A DNA stretch of 64,000 nt from Campylobacter insulaenigrae NCTC 12927. Its GTDB lineage: Bacteria > Campylobacterota > Campylobacteria > Campylobacterales > Campylobacteraceae. Positions 9,553 to 17,909 of this stretch are shown here, piece by piece; the stretch's first letter is position 1; the number at the start of each line of letters is the position of its first letter. The DNA is taken from NCBI RefSeq assembly GCF_000816185.1, contig NZ_CP007770.1, positions 372,001 to 436,000 on the forward strand. The letters run 5' to 3'. Under the pieces are notes generated by a model. The model was given only the letters and a program-made list of their open reading frames with translations, searched no databases and was not told the DNA's origin. A program made the position numbers and the translations under genes.

Positions 9553-9993
9553 ATGTATTATTATTCTTATGAAGAATTTCAAAAAGAAATTATCCCTTTT
9601 ACTCATAAAATTCAAAAAGAATTTAACCCAGATGTTTTGCTTGCTATCGCAAGAGGTGGTATGACTTTAGGGCATTTTTTAGCAGAAGGTTTAAATAATC
9701 GAAATTTATTTTCTCTAAATTCTATTCATTATAATGATACGCAAAAGCTAGATACGATTAAAATTTTTAACATACCAGATCTTAGTGCCTATAAAAAAAT
9801 TCTTTTAGTAGATGATATTATCGATAGTGGTGAAACAATGATAGAAATTAAAAGAATTTTAATAGAACAATATCCACATTTAGAACTTAAAGTTGCTACA
9901 GTTTTTTATAAACCTTCAGCTTTATTGATTCCGGAATTTTGTATTAAAGAAGCTACAGAATGGATAAAATTCTTTTGGAGTATTGAAATTTAA
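9553..9993 (+). CDS. Purine phosphoribosyltransferase family protein
   Basis: The 146-residue protein belongs to the type I phosphoribosyltransferase family, which joins a base to PRPP. The PRPP-binding loop is ILLVDDIIDSGETM (83-96, acidic pair D87-D88) and the early loop ARGGMTLGHFLA (33-44) matches Gpt/xanthine-guanine type enzymes. It is shorter than hypoxanthine phosphoribosyltransferases but close to Gpt. It begins one base after the purine permease stop, so the two are almost surely co-translated. Guanine, xanthine or hypoxanthine is the likely substrate (inference from context). Confidence 0.83.
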   Translation: MYYYSYEEFQKEIIPFTHKIQKEFNPDVLLAIARGGMTLGHFLAEGLNNRNLFSLNSIHYNDTQKLDTIKIFNIPDLSAYKKILLVDDIIDSGETMIEIKRILIEQYPHLELKVATVFYKPSALLIPEFCIKEATEWIKFFWSIEI

Positions 9994-10020
9994 ATCAAAC
10001 TAAGAATATTACGATATCCT

Positions 10021-10026
10021 TATAAT
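10021..10026 (+). promoter_or_regulatory. Candidate -10 box for the torA-like operon
   Basis: TATAAT, preceded by TATCCT, lies 29 bases before the ATG, and an AAAGGAG ribosome binding site sits between. No clear regulator operator was recognised. Confidence 0.5.
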
Positions 10027-10054
10027 ATTCATTTTTGTTAAGAAAGGAGAAGAT

Positions 10055-12454
10055 ATGAGTTTAACAAGAAGAAAATTTTTAAAAGGTTTAGCTGCGACCT
10101 CAGCCATTGCTTCTACTAATCCTTTGATAGCTGCAACAAGTGGAACTAAATTCTATGACACTAAAAAAATTCCACATGCGACGCACTTTGGTGCATTTTT
10201 TGCAGATGTTAATTCAGAAGGTAAAATTACAAAAATTACTCCACAAAAATCTGATAAACATCCTTCTATTATCACAGATGCAATTATTGACAGAACTTAT
10301 TCAGATACTAGAATCAAGTATCCATGCGTGAGAAAAAGTTTTTTAGAAGGTAAAAAAAGACCAAAATTAAGAGGCAAGGAGCCTTTTGTAAGAGTAAGTT
10401 GGGAAAAAGCTTTAGAATTAGTTTTAGAAAAATTAAAAGAAACTCCTATAGAAAATTTATTCAATGCAAGTTATGGTGCTTGGGGTCATGTTGGTTTGCT
10501 TCATAATTGTAATTCAGTTGCAGGTAGATTTTTTAATACTGCTTTAGGTGGTCACATAGGTACTGATGGTGAATATAGCAATGGTGCTGCTGGTAGAGTA
10601 AATGCAACTATAATGGGAGATTTAGAAGTTTATTCTTTGCAAACCGCCCATGAAGTAATTTTAGAAAATACTCAAGTTTATGTGTTATGGGGTGCTGATT
10701 TATATAAATGTAATCAAATTGATTTTAAAGTGGCAAATCGTGGTAATGACGAATACTATAAAAAATATAGTAAATCAAATATTAAATTCATTTCCATTGA
10801 TCCTCAATACACTCAAACTGCGGAAATTTTAAATGCTCAGTGGATTAAAATTCGTCCAAATACAGATGTAGCTTTAATGCTTGGTATGATGAATTATCTT
10901 TATAAAAGTGGCAAATATGATAAAAAATTTATAGAAAAATATACCGATGGTTTTGATAAATTTTTACCATATCTACTTGGTCAAAGTGATGGTATTGAAA
11001 AAACTCCATCTTGGGCTGCAAATATTACAGGAGTTGATGAAAAAATTATTACAGCTTTGGCTGATACTTTTGTAAAAAATAGAACTTTCTTAGCTGGAAA
11101 TTGGGCTATGCAAAGAGCTCATCACGGTGAGCAAGCTGATTGGACCTTGATAACATTAGCTTCTATGATAGGTCAAATAGGCTTACCAGGCGGAGGTTTT
11201 GGTTTTTCTATGCATTATTCAGGTGGAGGACAGGCTTTTTCAGGAGTAAGACTTCCAGTTGGATTACCGCAAGGTAAAAATAATCTCGATAGTAATATTC
11301 CAGCAAGTAGAATTTCAGAAGCTATTTTAAATCCAGGAAAAACTATTAAATTTAAAGGTAAGGAAATAACTTTTCCTAAAATAAAACTAATGTATGTGGT
11401 TGGTGCTTCAGTTTTAGGTCATCATCCAAATACTAATGAACTTATTAAAGCTTTAAGAACTCTTGATACTTTAATAGTGCATGAACCTTGGTGGACTCCT
11501 ATGGCAAAAATGGCAGATATTGTATTGCCATCTACAACAACTTTAGAGAGAGATGATATTAGTTTTGGAGGGTCTTATTCTCAAGATTATGTATATGCTA
11601 TGAAACAAGTTATACAGCCTTATTTTGAAAGTAGAAATGATTATGATATTTTTGAAGAATTGGCAAGAAAAATAGGTGAAAGAGAGCATAAAAAATTTAC
11701 AGGTGGTAAAACAAAAGAGCAATGGCTTGAAGGTTTTTATGGAAGAAGCGATTGTCCTTATTATATGGAATTTGTAGATTTTTGGAAGCAAGGTTACGTG
11801 CATTTTGAAACACCAAAGGAAGCGTATAAATATGTAAGACATTCTGAATTTAGAGCAGATCCAGTAGCTAATAAACTTGCAACAGAAAGTGGAAAAATTC
11901 AAATTTATTCTCCTAAATTTGAAAAGTATAATCTTGAAGATTTTAAAGCTTGCCCGACATGGTTTGAACCAGCAGAATGGCTTGGTAATGAAAAATTAAC
12001 TAAAAAATATCCTTTCCATTTATTAAGTCCACATCCAAGATATAGAGTGCATTCCCAGCTTGATAACACTTGGGTAAGAGATTTATATAAAATTCAAGGT
12101 AGAGAGCCTGTAGTGATTAATACTCAAGATGCAAAAAAACTTGGCATTAACCATGGTGATGTTGTAGAAGTTTATAATGACAGAGGATCTTTACTAGCAG
12201 GTGCTTTTGTAACAGATAATATTATGGAGGGTGTAATAAGTATTCAAGAAGGAGCTTGGTATGATCCTGAAGATGTAGATGATTCTATGCCAAGATGTAA
12301 TGCAGGTCATGTCAATGTCTTGACAAGTTCAAGACCAACTTCTACTATGGCTCAAGCAACAAGTGTTAATACTTGCCTTGTAAATATTAAGAAATTAAAT
12401 GAAGTGATTAAACCTTATAAATCAACCACACCGCCACAGATTATAGGAGCTTAA
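10055..12454 (+). CDS. torA: Tat-exported TMAO/DMSO-type molybdoenzyme (TorA/BisC family)
   Basis: This periplasmic molybdopterin reductase belongs to the TorA/DmsA-like single-subunit family; the C. jejuni homologue serves as an S- and N-oxide reductase. The 799-residue protein starts with a twin-arginine signal (T-R-R-K-F-L-K, residues 4-10) and a hydrophobic stretch ending near AAT. There is no N-terminal Fe-S cysteine cluster, as in TorA. The S-Y-G-A-W-G stretch near 143-148 is where the molybdenum-ligating serine lies in the family. The cofactor-binding C-terminal domain (about 670-790) contains HPRYRVHSQLDNTW. A cytochrome gene follows by one base, its expected electron donor. I see no TorD chaperone gene nearby. 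The substrate is inferred from family only. Confidence 0.9.
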   Translation: MSLTRRKFLKGLAATSAIASTNPLIAATSGTKFYDTKKIPHATHFGAFFADVNSEGKITKITPQKSDKHPSIITDAIIDRTYSDTRIKYPCVRKSFLEGKKRPKLRGKEPFVRVSWEKALELVLEKLKETPIENLFNASYGAWGHVGLLHNCNSVAGRFFNTALGGHIGTDGEYSNGAAGRVNATIMGDLEVYSLQTAHEVILENTQVYVLWGADLYKCNQIDFKVANRGNDEYYKKYSKSNIKFISIDPQYTQTAEILNAQWIKIRPNTDVALMLGMMNYLYKSGKYDKKFIEKYTDGFDKFLPYLLGQSDGIEKTPSWAANITGVDEKIITALADTFVKNRTFLAGNWAMQRAHHGEQADWTLITLASMIGQIGLPGGGFGFSMHYSGGGQAFSGVRLPVGLPQGKNNLDSNIPASRISEAILNPGKTIKFKGKEITFPKIKLMYVVGASVLGHHPNTNELIKALRTLDTLIVHEPWWTPMAKMADIVLPSTTTLERDDISFGGSYSQDYVYAMKQVIQPYFESRNDYDIFEELARKIGEREHKKFTGGKTKEQWLEGFYGRSDCPYYMEFVDFWKQGYVHFETPKEAYKYVRHSEFRADPVANKLATESGKIQIYSPKFEKYNLEDFKACPTWFEPAEWLGNEKLTKKYPFHLLSPHPRYRVHSQLDNTWVRDLYKIQGREPVVINTQDAKKLGINHGDVVEVYNDRGSLLAGAFVTDNIMEGVISIQEGAWYDPEDVDDSMPRCNAGHVNVLTSSRPTSTMAQATSVNTCLVNIKKLNEVIKPYKSTTPPQIIGA

Positions 12455-12455
12455 G

Positions 12456-12989
12456 ATGAAAAAAATTATATTAACACTTACTTTATTAGCAAGTTCAATA
12501 CTTGCTAAAGATATGTTTATTTATAGCGAAAAAGTAGATCTTTTAGATAGTGCTAGTAAAAAAGTTGTAGGACAAATTTATGAAGGTTCTAAGGTTGAAC
12601 TTATTAAAGAAGAAGGTGAATATTCTTTGATTAAAGTAAAAGGTGAAGTAGTTGATACAAATCCAAAATCATTAGCATACACTAAAGATGGTATTTATCT
12701 TTTGCTAACTTTAGATTCCAAAAATGCTAGTAGTGAAATGGAATTCTTAGTAAAAAGTAAAGACTTAACCGATAAAGAAATAGATGCGTGGGATGAAATA
12801 GAACTTACGTATTATGATACTTGTACAAGTTGTCATGCGGCGCATAAACCAAAAGAACATTTAATGGAAGAGTGGGATGCTTATTTATCAGCTATGCAAG
12901 GTTTTGCAAAAATTAACGATGCAGAAAAAAACAGAATTTTAAGATTTTTGCAATCTCATGCTAGTAATGGACCTGTAAATCTTGATTAA
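12456..12989 (+). CDS. Monohaem c-type cytochrome partner of the TorA-like reductase
   Basis: The 177-residue protein has a Sec signal peptide (MKKIILTLTLLASSILA, cleavage after residue 17 or so), an SH3-like middle (about 25-65) and one haem motif CTSCH at 123-127. Methionines that could supply the distal ligand follow (MEEW, SAMQGF). It is far smaller than the pentahaem TorC of E. coli but matches the small cytochrome found after torA in C. jejuni. It presumably passes electrons from the quinol pool or another cytochrome to the reductase in the periplasm. It starts one base after the torA stop, so expression is coupled. Confidence 0.87.
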   Translation: MKKIILTLTLLASSILAKDMFIYSEKVDLLDSASKKVVGQIYEGSKVELIKEEGEYSLIKVKGEVVDTNPKSLAYTKDGIYLLLTLDSKNASSEMEFLVKSKDLTDKEIDAWDEIELTYYDTCTSCHAAHKPKEHLMEEWDAYLSAMQGFAKINDAEKNRILRFLQSHASNGPVNLD

Positions 12990-12993
12990 ATGA

Positions 12994-14148
12994 ATGAAAA
13001 GGTATTTACTCGCATTTTTATTACTTGATTTTTGTGCTTTATTGTATGGTATAAGCACTTTATCTATTAGCTATAATGAAGCTAAAATTTTCTTTTATGA
13101 TCATAGCTTGATTGCTATGATCTCTCGACTAGGTACAACTATTTTTGGACAAAATGATTATGGTTTGAGAATTCCTTTTGTTTTGCTTCATTCTTTTAGT
13201 TGTATTTTACTCTATCTTCTAGCTTTAAAATGCACCAAAACTTCTTTTGACGCATTAATGTCAGTGGTTCTTTTTATCTTATTACCAGGTAGTGTCGCTA
13301 GTGCACTTTTGATTAATGAATCTTCCATAGTTATATTTCTTACTCTTTTGATTTTAGTTTTATTTGAATATAAAAAAAATATATTATTTTATGTATTTTT
13401 AGTTTTTTCTTTAGTTATAGATGGAAAATTTGCTATTTTGTATTTAGCATTCTTTTTTTATGGTATTCACAAAAGAGATAAAATTTTAATTTTTAGTGCG
13501 TTAGTATTATTTGCCATTGCTATGAGTATTTATGGATTTGATGCAAGTGGCAAACCACAAGGTTATTTTTTAGATACTATAGGTATATTTGCTGCATGTT
13601 TTTCGCCATTAATATTTTTATATTTCTTTTATGTGATATATAAAATTCTTTTGCAAAAAGAAAAGCCTTTATTGTGGTTTGTGATAGCGACAACATTTAT
13701 TTTTTGCTTATTATTTTCTTTGAGACAAAGACTATTTTTAGAAGATTTTTTACCATTTTGTGTAGTTTGCACTCCTCTTTTACTGCGTTATTTGATGTCT
13801 TCATATCGTTCAAGACTTCCGCAATTACGCATTAAGCACAATATCTTTATCGAATGTTCTTTAATTTTTTTGGTACTTTTTTATTTAGGTCTCATTTTTA
13901 ATCATTCTTTTTATTATATTTTAAAATCTCCACAAAAACATTTTGCCTACAATTATCACATAGCCAAAGAATTAGCAAAAGTTTTGAAAGAAAATAATAT
14001 TTTAGAAGTTCAAGCTAAAAAAGATTTAGCTTTAAGACTTAAATTTTATGGTATTCAAGAAGGAGAAAAACATCTTCTATATTCTGATAAACCAAGCAAT
14101 ATTGTAATTTCTCTACCTAGACATTCTTTATATTTTAAATTAAAATGA
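12994..14148 (+). CDS. Polytopic membrane protein, distantly like ArnT/PMT glycosyltransferases
   Basis: I do not recognise this 384-residue protein with certainty. It has about nine or ten hydrophobic segments and a short soluble C-terminus (about 320-384). The N-terminal region, with a first periplasmic loop YNEAKIFFYD (29-38) and a following GQNDYGLRIPF block, is laid out like dolichol/undecaprenol-linked GT39/GT83 transferases, but the usual acidic D-E pair of ArnT is not evident. It begins 4 bases after the cytochrome stop and its stop overlaps the next ATG by four bases, so it belongs to the same operon. Function is unknown; a lipid-linked sugar transferase is one possibility. Confidence 0.5.
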   Translation: MKRYLLAFLLLDFCALLYGISTLSISYNEAKIFFYDHSLIAMISRLGTTIFGQNDYGLRIPFVLLHSFSCILLYLLALKCTKTSFDALMSVVLFILLPGSVASALLINESSIVIFLTLLILVLFEYKKNILFYVFLVFSLVIDGKFAILYLAFFFYGIHKRDKILIFSALVLFAIAMSIYGFDASGKPQGYFLDTIGIFAACFSPLIFLYFFYVIYKILLQKEKPLLWFVIATTFIFCLLFSLRQRLFLEDFLPFCVVCTPLLLRYLMSSYRSRLPQLRIKHNIFIECSLIFLVLFYLGLIFNHSFYYILKSPQKHFAYNYHIAKELAKVLKENNILEVQAKKDLALRLKFYGIQEGEKHLLYSDKPSNIVISLPRHSLYFKLK

Positions 14149-14885
14149 ATAAGGCATTTACTCTTATAGAATTAATTTTAGTTTGTATGATACTTTCTTT
14201 AGTTTTTTCTATAGCTTATTTTTATGTAAAACCTAATTATCTACATCTTGGCGTAGAGCAAATTTTAAACGATATTAAATACACCAAACATTTAGCTTTA
14301 ATGCAAAACGATTTTAGAACTAAAGATTTTAGTATCGCCAAAAGAGAATGGTTTAAAGCTAAATGGCAATTGTATTTTATTAAATCACAACTAGCTACTA
14401 ATAACGAACAAACCTATACTATATTTTTAGATAAAAATGGAGATGGAAATGCCAATCTTGGCAAAAATATAATAAATAAAGATAGAGAAATAGCTATAGA
14501 TTTATTAAACCCTAATCTTTTAATGAATTCAGGCCAAAGTGGAGTCATCACGCAAGCTAATACTAAAGCAAATTCAAAATATAATATAGAAAAAAGCTAT
14601 GGTATTTCAAAAGTATTATTTGAAGGTTCTTGTAAAGGTAGCACTCGTTTGGTTTTTGATAGTTTTGGTCGCTTGTATTCTCCTTTAAAAAATTCTTCAA
14701 GAATTTATGATAAATTACTCAACTTTAAAAATGATTGCATTATAAGATTATCAAATAAAGAAGAAAAACATATTTGTATTTTGATAAACTCAAAAACTTC
14801 ATATGCTTATATACCTAAGTTTGAAAGTGATGATAAGCAATATTTCTCATTAAATGGTAGATATATTACTTGCGATAAATTATAA
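14145..14885 (+). CDS. Type II pseudopilin-like protein
   Basis: The 246-residue protein begins MNKA-FTLIE, the prepilin peptidase recognition pattern: a short positive leader, then F-T-L-I-E with Glu at mature position 5 and a hydrophobic helix (about 5-27). The residue before the cut is Ala (4) rather than the usual Gly, which can be tolerated but is less common. The rest is a hydrophilic globular domain including DKNGDGNANLGKN (around 105-117), which resembles the calcium-type loops of GspH/FimT-like pseudopilins. It may be part of the transformation (Cts) machinery. The ATG overlaps the preceding stop in ATGA, with no separate ribosome binding site, suggesting translational coupling. Confidence 0.68.
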   Translation: MNKAFTLIELILVCMILSLVFSIAYFYVKPNYLHLGVEQILNDIKYTKHLALMQNDFRTKDFSIAKREWFKAKWQLYFIKSQLATNNEQTYTIFLDKNGDGNANLGKNIINKDREIAIDLLNPNLLMNSGQSGVITQANTKANSKYNIEKSYGISKVLFEGSCKGSTRLVFDSFGRLYSPLKNSSRIYDKLLNFKNDCIIRLSNKEEKHICILINSKTSYAYIPKFESDDKQYFSLNGRYITCDKL

Positions 14886-14970
14886 ATTTCTTGTTGTTTC
14901 TATACATTAACTTTCAAAGAGCATAATTACGATTGTAAAAGCAAACATTCATAGATAACTCCTTAGTTTT

Positions 14971-15000
14971 TAAAGACCTAGTGTTTTTACTAGGTCTTTA
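14971..15000 (+). terminator. Terminator after the tor-linked operon
   Basis: A perfect 12 bp stem (TAAAGACCTAGT with its complement) closes a 6-base loop, and an AAAATATTTTTTT tail follows. It separates the upstream operon from the porin gene. Confidence 0.75.
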
Positions 15001-15207
15001 AAAATATTTTTTTAAGTTTTCATTTAAATTTTTTATCTTTTTAATACCATTTTGAGATATCAAGTGTCAAGATTGCTATTTTGACTATTGTATCTAAAAT
15101 GCTTATTTTTCCATATATATTACATTTTTTTAAGATTTTATATTTTCGTTTTTTACCACTTATTAACTTTTTTTATATGCTTTAAGATTTTTCATATAAA
15201 ACTATGG

Positions 15208-15213
15208 TATAAT
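15208..15213 (+). promoter_or_regulatory. -10 box of the porin gene
   Basis: TATAAT in the context CTATGGTATAAT (TG two bases before the box) lies 38 bases before the ATG. T-rich runs stand upstream at 15125-15180, as is common in Campylobacter sigma70 promoters. An AAGGAG ribosome binding site follows at 15238-15243. Confidence 0.65.
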
Positions 15214-15250
15214 TTCTTTCACATTTTTATTTTTAATAAGGAGAATTCTC

Positions 15251-16510
15251 ATGAAACTAGTTAAACTTAGTTTAGTAGCAGCTTTAGCTGCAGGTGCTTT
15301 TTCAGCAGCAAACGCTGTTTCACTTGAAGAAGCTATAAAAGACGTTGATGTATCAGGTATGTTAAGATACAGATTTGAATCTGATAGATTAGATATGGGT
15401 TCTAAACCACATAATGCTTATTCACAAACCAGTAATCCTACCGGTAATCATCCAGGTGTTCAAGATAGAGGATATAACGGTTCTAAAAATAATACTCATA
15501 AATTTAAATCTCAATTAAATTTCAAAGCAGCTTTAGATGATAATTTTAAAGCATTTGTTCAATTTGAATACAACACAGGTGAATACGGATTCGGAGATGA
15601 TGGTACAAAAAAAGTTGGAACAAACACTCATAGTACATTCGCTGTTAAACAAGCTTACTTAGAGTATATGAATGAAGCTTATGCTACTAATGTAATCTTT
15701 GGTAAAATGGAAATAGATTCTATTTGGACTGATGATGGCGTAGGAACAGGTGCTAAAGTTTTAAATAATTCTATCGAAGGTTTAACTTTTGCAGGTTACT
15801 GGTTTGATAGTTTTAATGACCAAGATGATGGAGATTTTTCTGAGCTTGGTATAAGAAATTCATCTTTATATGGTGCAGCTGTATTAGGTGATTTTGATCC
15901 ATTCGCATTCCAATTATGGGCTGCTTACTCAGCAGGTTGGGCATATTTATATGCAGTAGATGCAAGCTATAAATTCGCATTTAACGATGCTAACTTTAAA
16001 ATCGAAGGTCAATATTTAGGAAATGTTTTAGAAAGCTATCATGATGATCACGGATTTTCAAATGGTAACTTCTATGCGGCTAGATTTTCAGGTGATATTT
16101 CAGCTTTTGATTTCCAAGCAGGTATAGTTGGTTATGGTGATAAAAATGAATATAGTCTTGTGACTTTAGAAGATACAGGTAAAGTTATTACTGCTGGAGA
16201 ACAAATATTCTATTCAGATGGTAGTTCTTTAAATGGAGATTTTGGTAAAAACTTATTCTATTTCGCAGGCATAGGTTATACTTTTGCTGAAACTTTAAGA
16301 GTAGGTTTTGACTATATTGGTGGTACTACTAAATTTGATAAAGCAGATGATATAGATAAAAATGAATTTGTTGGAAGTGTATCTTATGCTTATAGTCCAA
16401 AACTTACATTTAGTGGATTCTATTCTTATTTAACTGAAGATTATAATGAAAAAGGTGTAAGTGATAATAAAGATCAATATATTAGACTTGAAGCTTTATA
16501 TAAATTCTAA
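15251..16510 (+). CDS. porA: Major outer membrane protein, porin (MOMP)
   Basis: The 419-residue protein is the Campylobacter major porin, a trimeric beta-barrel that controls diffusion of small solutes across the outer membrane and is the dominant surface antigen. A Sec signal (residues 1-22, ending AANA) precedes VSLEEAIKDVDVSGMLRYR, the conserved MOMP start. Alternating hydrophobic beta-strands run to the C-terminus, which ends LEALYKF with the terminal Phe required for barrel insertion. It is a single-gene unit with its own promoter and terminator. Codon choice is more regular than in most neighbours, as expected of a very highly expressed gene. Confidence 0.95.
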   Translation: MKLVKLSLVAALAAGAFSAANAVSLEEAIKDVDVSGMLRYRFESDRLDMGSKPHNAYSQTSNPTGNHPGVQDRGYNGSKNNTHKFKSQLNFKAALDDNFKAFVQFEYNTGEYGFGDDGTKKVGTNTHSTFAVKQAYLEYMNEAYATNVIFGKMEIDSIWTDDGVGTGAKVLNNSIEGLTFAGYWFDSFNDQDDGDFSELGIRNSSLYGAAVLGDFDPFAFQLWAAYSAGWAYLYAVDASYKFAFNDANFKIEGQYLGNVLESYHDDHGFSNGNFYAARFSGDISAFDFQAGIVGYGDKNEYSLVTLEDTGKVITAGEQIFYSDGSSLNGDFGKNLFYFAGIGYTFAETLRVGFDYIGGTTKFDKADDIDKNEFVGSVSYAYSPKLTFSGFYSYLTEDYNEKGVSDNKDQYIRLEALYKF

Positions 16511-16516
16511 TCTTAA

Positions 16517-16544
16517 AATGAGTTAGGTTTTTACCTAGCTCATT
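16517..16544. terminator. Terminator shared by the porin gene and convergent yaaA
   Basis: AATGAGTTAGGT pairs with ACCTAGCTCATT across a TTTT loop (12 bp with one G-U pair). It starts 7 bases after the porin stop and overlaps the last codons of yaaA, so it probably ends transcripts from both sides. Confidence 0.7.
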
Positions 16545-17275
16545 ATTTCTAAAATTATTTCTTTTTTCAATCCTTGTATTTTAATTTCTTTTATTTTTAG
16601 GTTTTGTGGTAATTTTTCAAGTACTTCTTTTTTATTTGTAATATTATTTATCGCTAAAAAATTTAAAATCATTCCTCTATAAGCTTTGGCATAATGACTT
16701 AGCACTTTAGAATTTTTTAAAAATGTAAAACTTATATAAGGTTGATTTAAAACATAAAATTTTTCATAAAATTTAGCTCTTAAATCAATTACCACTTCAT
16801 CTTTTAAAAAATTGTCTAATTCTTTTGAAAAATTATCTTTATAAAATTTTTCTATATTAAAATTTTTAATTTTCTTACCTTGTTTAAATTTATAATAAGG
16901 TAAATTATCACCCGCTCTTACAGGACCAAATAAATTTGAAAATATAATTACATTTTCATCTATATATTTTTTTTCTTGTAAATTAAGTTTTTTGTAGTTT
17001 AAAAAATCATACGCAACACCATTATATCTTTCTATAGCTTTAAGACCTTTTCTTTGAAATATATCATTTTTAAGTTCAAAAATTTCATTGTCATCTTTTA
17101 TATCAAAAAAATTTCTTAATTCTTCATCATTTAAGGTATTGATATAATTTTGATATTTTGAAATGACTTCTATTCTTTTTTCGTATTTTTCTTCAAAAAT
17201 AAATGATTTTTTATTTATCACTTCATTATTACATTTTTTTGTTTTTCCTTCACTAGGTGAGAATAATATTTTCAT
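16535..17275 (-). CDS. yaaA: YaaA/UPF0246 family peroxide-response protein
   Basis: The 246-residue protein belongs to the YaaA (DUF328) family. In E. coli YaaA lowers free intracellular iron during hydrogen peroxide stress; its biochemical activity is DNA-binding but not fully explained. Family marks are the N-terminal MKILFSPSEGKT, the AIERYNGVAYDFL block (near 80-92) and the SHYAKAYRGMILNF stretch (near 192-205). Length matches. It converges on the porin gene and sits next to the tRNA-tuf operon. The ATG has AAGGAAAT upstream. No PerR or Fur operator was recognised. Confidence 0.85.
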   Translation of the reverse strand: MKILFSPSEGKTKKCNNEVINKKSFIFEEKYEKRIEVISKYQNYINTLNDEELRNFFDIKDDNEIFELKNDIFQRKGLKAIERYNGVAYDFLNYKKLNLQEKKYIDENVIIFSNLFGPVRAGDNLPYYKFKQGKKIKNFNIEKFYKDNFSKELDNFLKDEVVIDLRAKFYEKFYVLNQPYISFTFLKNSKVLSHYAKAYRGMILNFLAINNITNKKEVLEKLPQNLKIKEIKIQGLKKEIILEIMS

Positions 17276-17329
17276 AATGATTTCCTTTTCTGTCGCTTTT
17301 TTAAATTATATAAAATTATATAAAATATC

Positions 17330-17358
17330 TTGACAATATTCTAAAATTAGAATATAAT
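17330..17358 (+). promoter_or_regulatory. Consensus sigma70 promoter of the tRNA-tuf operon
   Basis: TTGACA (17330-17335) and TATAAT (17353-17358) are both perfect and 17 bases apart. A full -35 box is rare in Campylobacter promoters, which fits a very strongly expressed stable-RNA operon. The first tRNA starts 15 bases after the -10 box. Confidence 0.85.
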
Positions 17359-17373
17359 TCAACTTTATTTTTT

Positions 17374-17449
17374 GCTGGTTTAGCTCAGTTGGTAGAGCAG
17401 CTGCCTTGTAAGCAGCAGGTCGGGGGTTCAAGTCCCTTAACCAGCTCCA
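17374..17449 (+). tRNA. tRNA-Thr (anticodon UGU)
   Basis: A complete cloverleaf with acceptor GCTGGTT/AACCAGC, anticodon loop CTTGTAA and encoded CCA. It is the first of four tRNAs ahead of tuf. Confidence 0.96.
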
Positions 17450-17496
17450 TTGTTAATAGCAGTGTTTGACCAGAAATAAAAAGCATTTTTTATTAT

Positions 17497-17582
<86 letters not shown>

Positions 17583-17589
17583 TTGCTTT

Positions 17590-17666
17590 GCGGGAGTAGC
17601 TCAGTTGGCTAGAGCATCAGCCTTCCAAGCTGAGGGTCGCGGGTTCGAGTCCCGTTTCCCGCTCCA
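17590..17666 (+). tRNA. tRNA-Gly (anticodon UCC)
   Basis: Acceptor GCGGGAG pairs with TTCCCGC (one G-U pair); the anticodon loop is CTTCCAA and CCA is encoded. It follows tRNA-Tyr by 7 bases. Confidence 0.96.
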
Positions 17667-17770
17667 ACCTGAATTTTGGTAGAGTGAAACTGGGAGCTGT
17701 TTTTATTCAGATTATCTAGCAGTTTCAATTTCCAAAATTTTTTGTATTTGTGTTTTTAATTTTTCTGAGC

Positions 17771-17845
<75 letters not shown>

Positions 17846-17909
17846 TAAAATCAAAAGATTGTAAAACATAAATTAGGATTTGTCTGAAAATTTTATATGG
17901 AGGAAAAAA

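Larger units (their letters stand above)
14886..15250. other. 365-base gap before the porin gene
   Basis: This gap holds a strong hairpin terminator (14971-15000), a 12-codon minus-strand reading frame with a good ribosome binding site (14914-14952), and a long AT-rich stretch ending in the porin promoter. I see no longer coding region. Confidence 0.6.

Noticed and set aside
17880-17909. TTG start adding ten residues to EF-Tu
   Set aside because: The family begins at MAKEKF and the GGAGG site serves the ATG at 17910.
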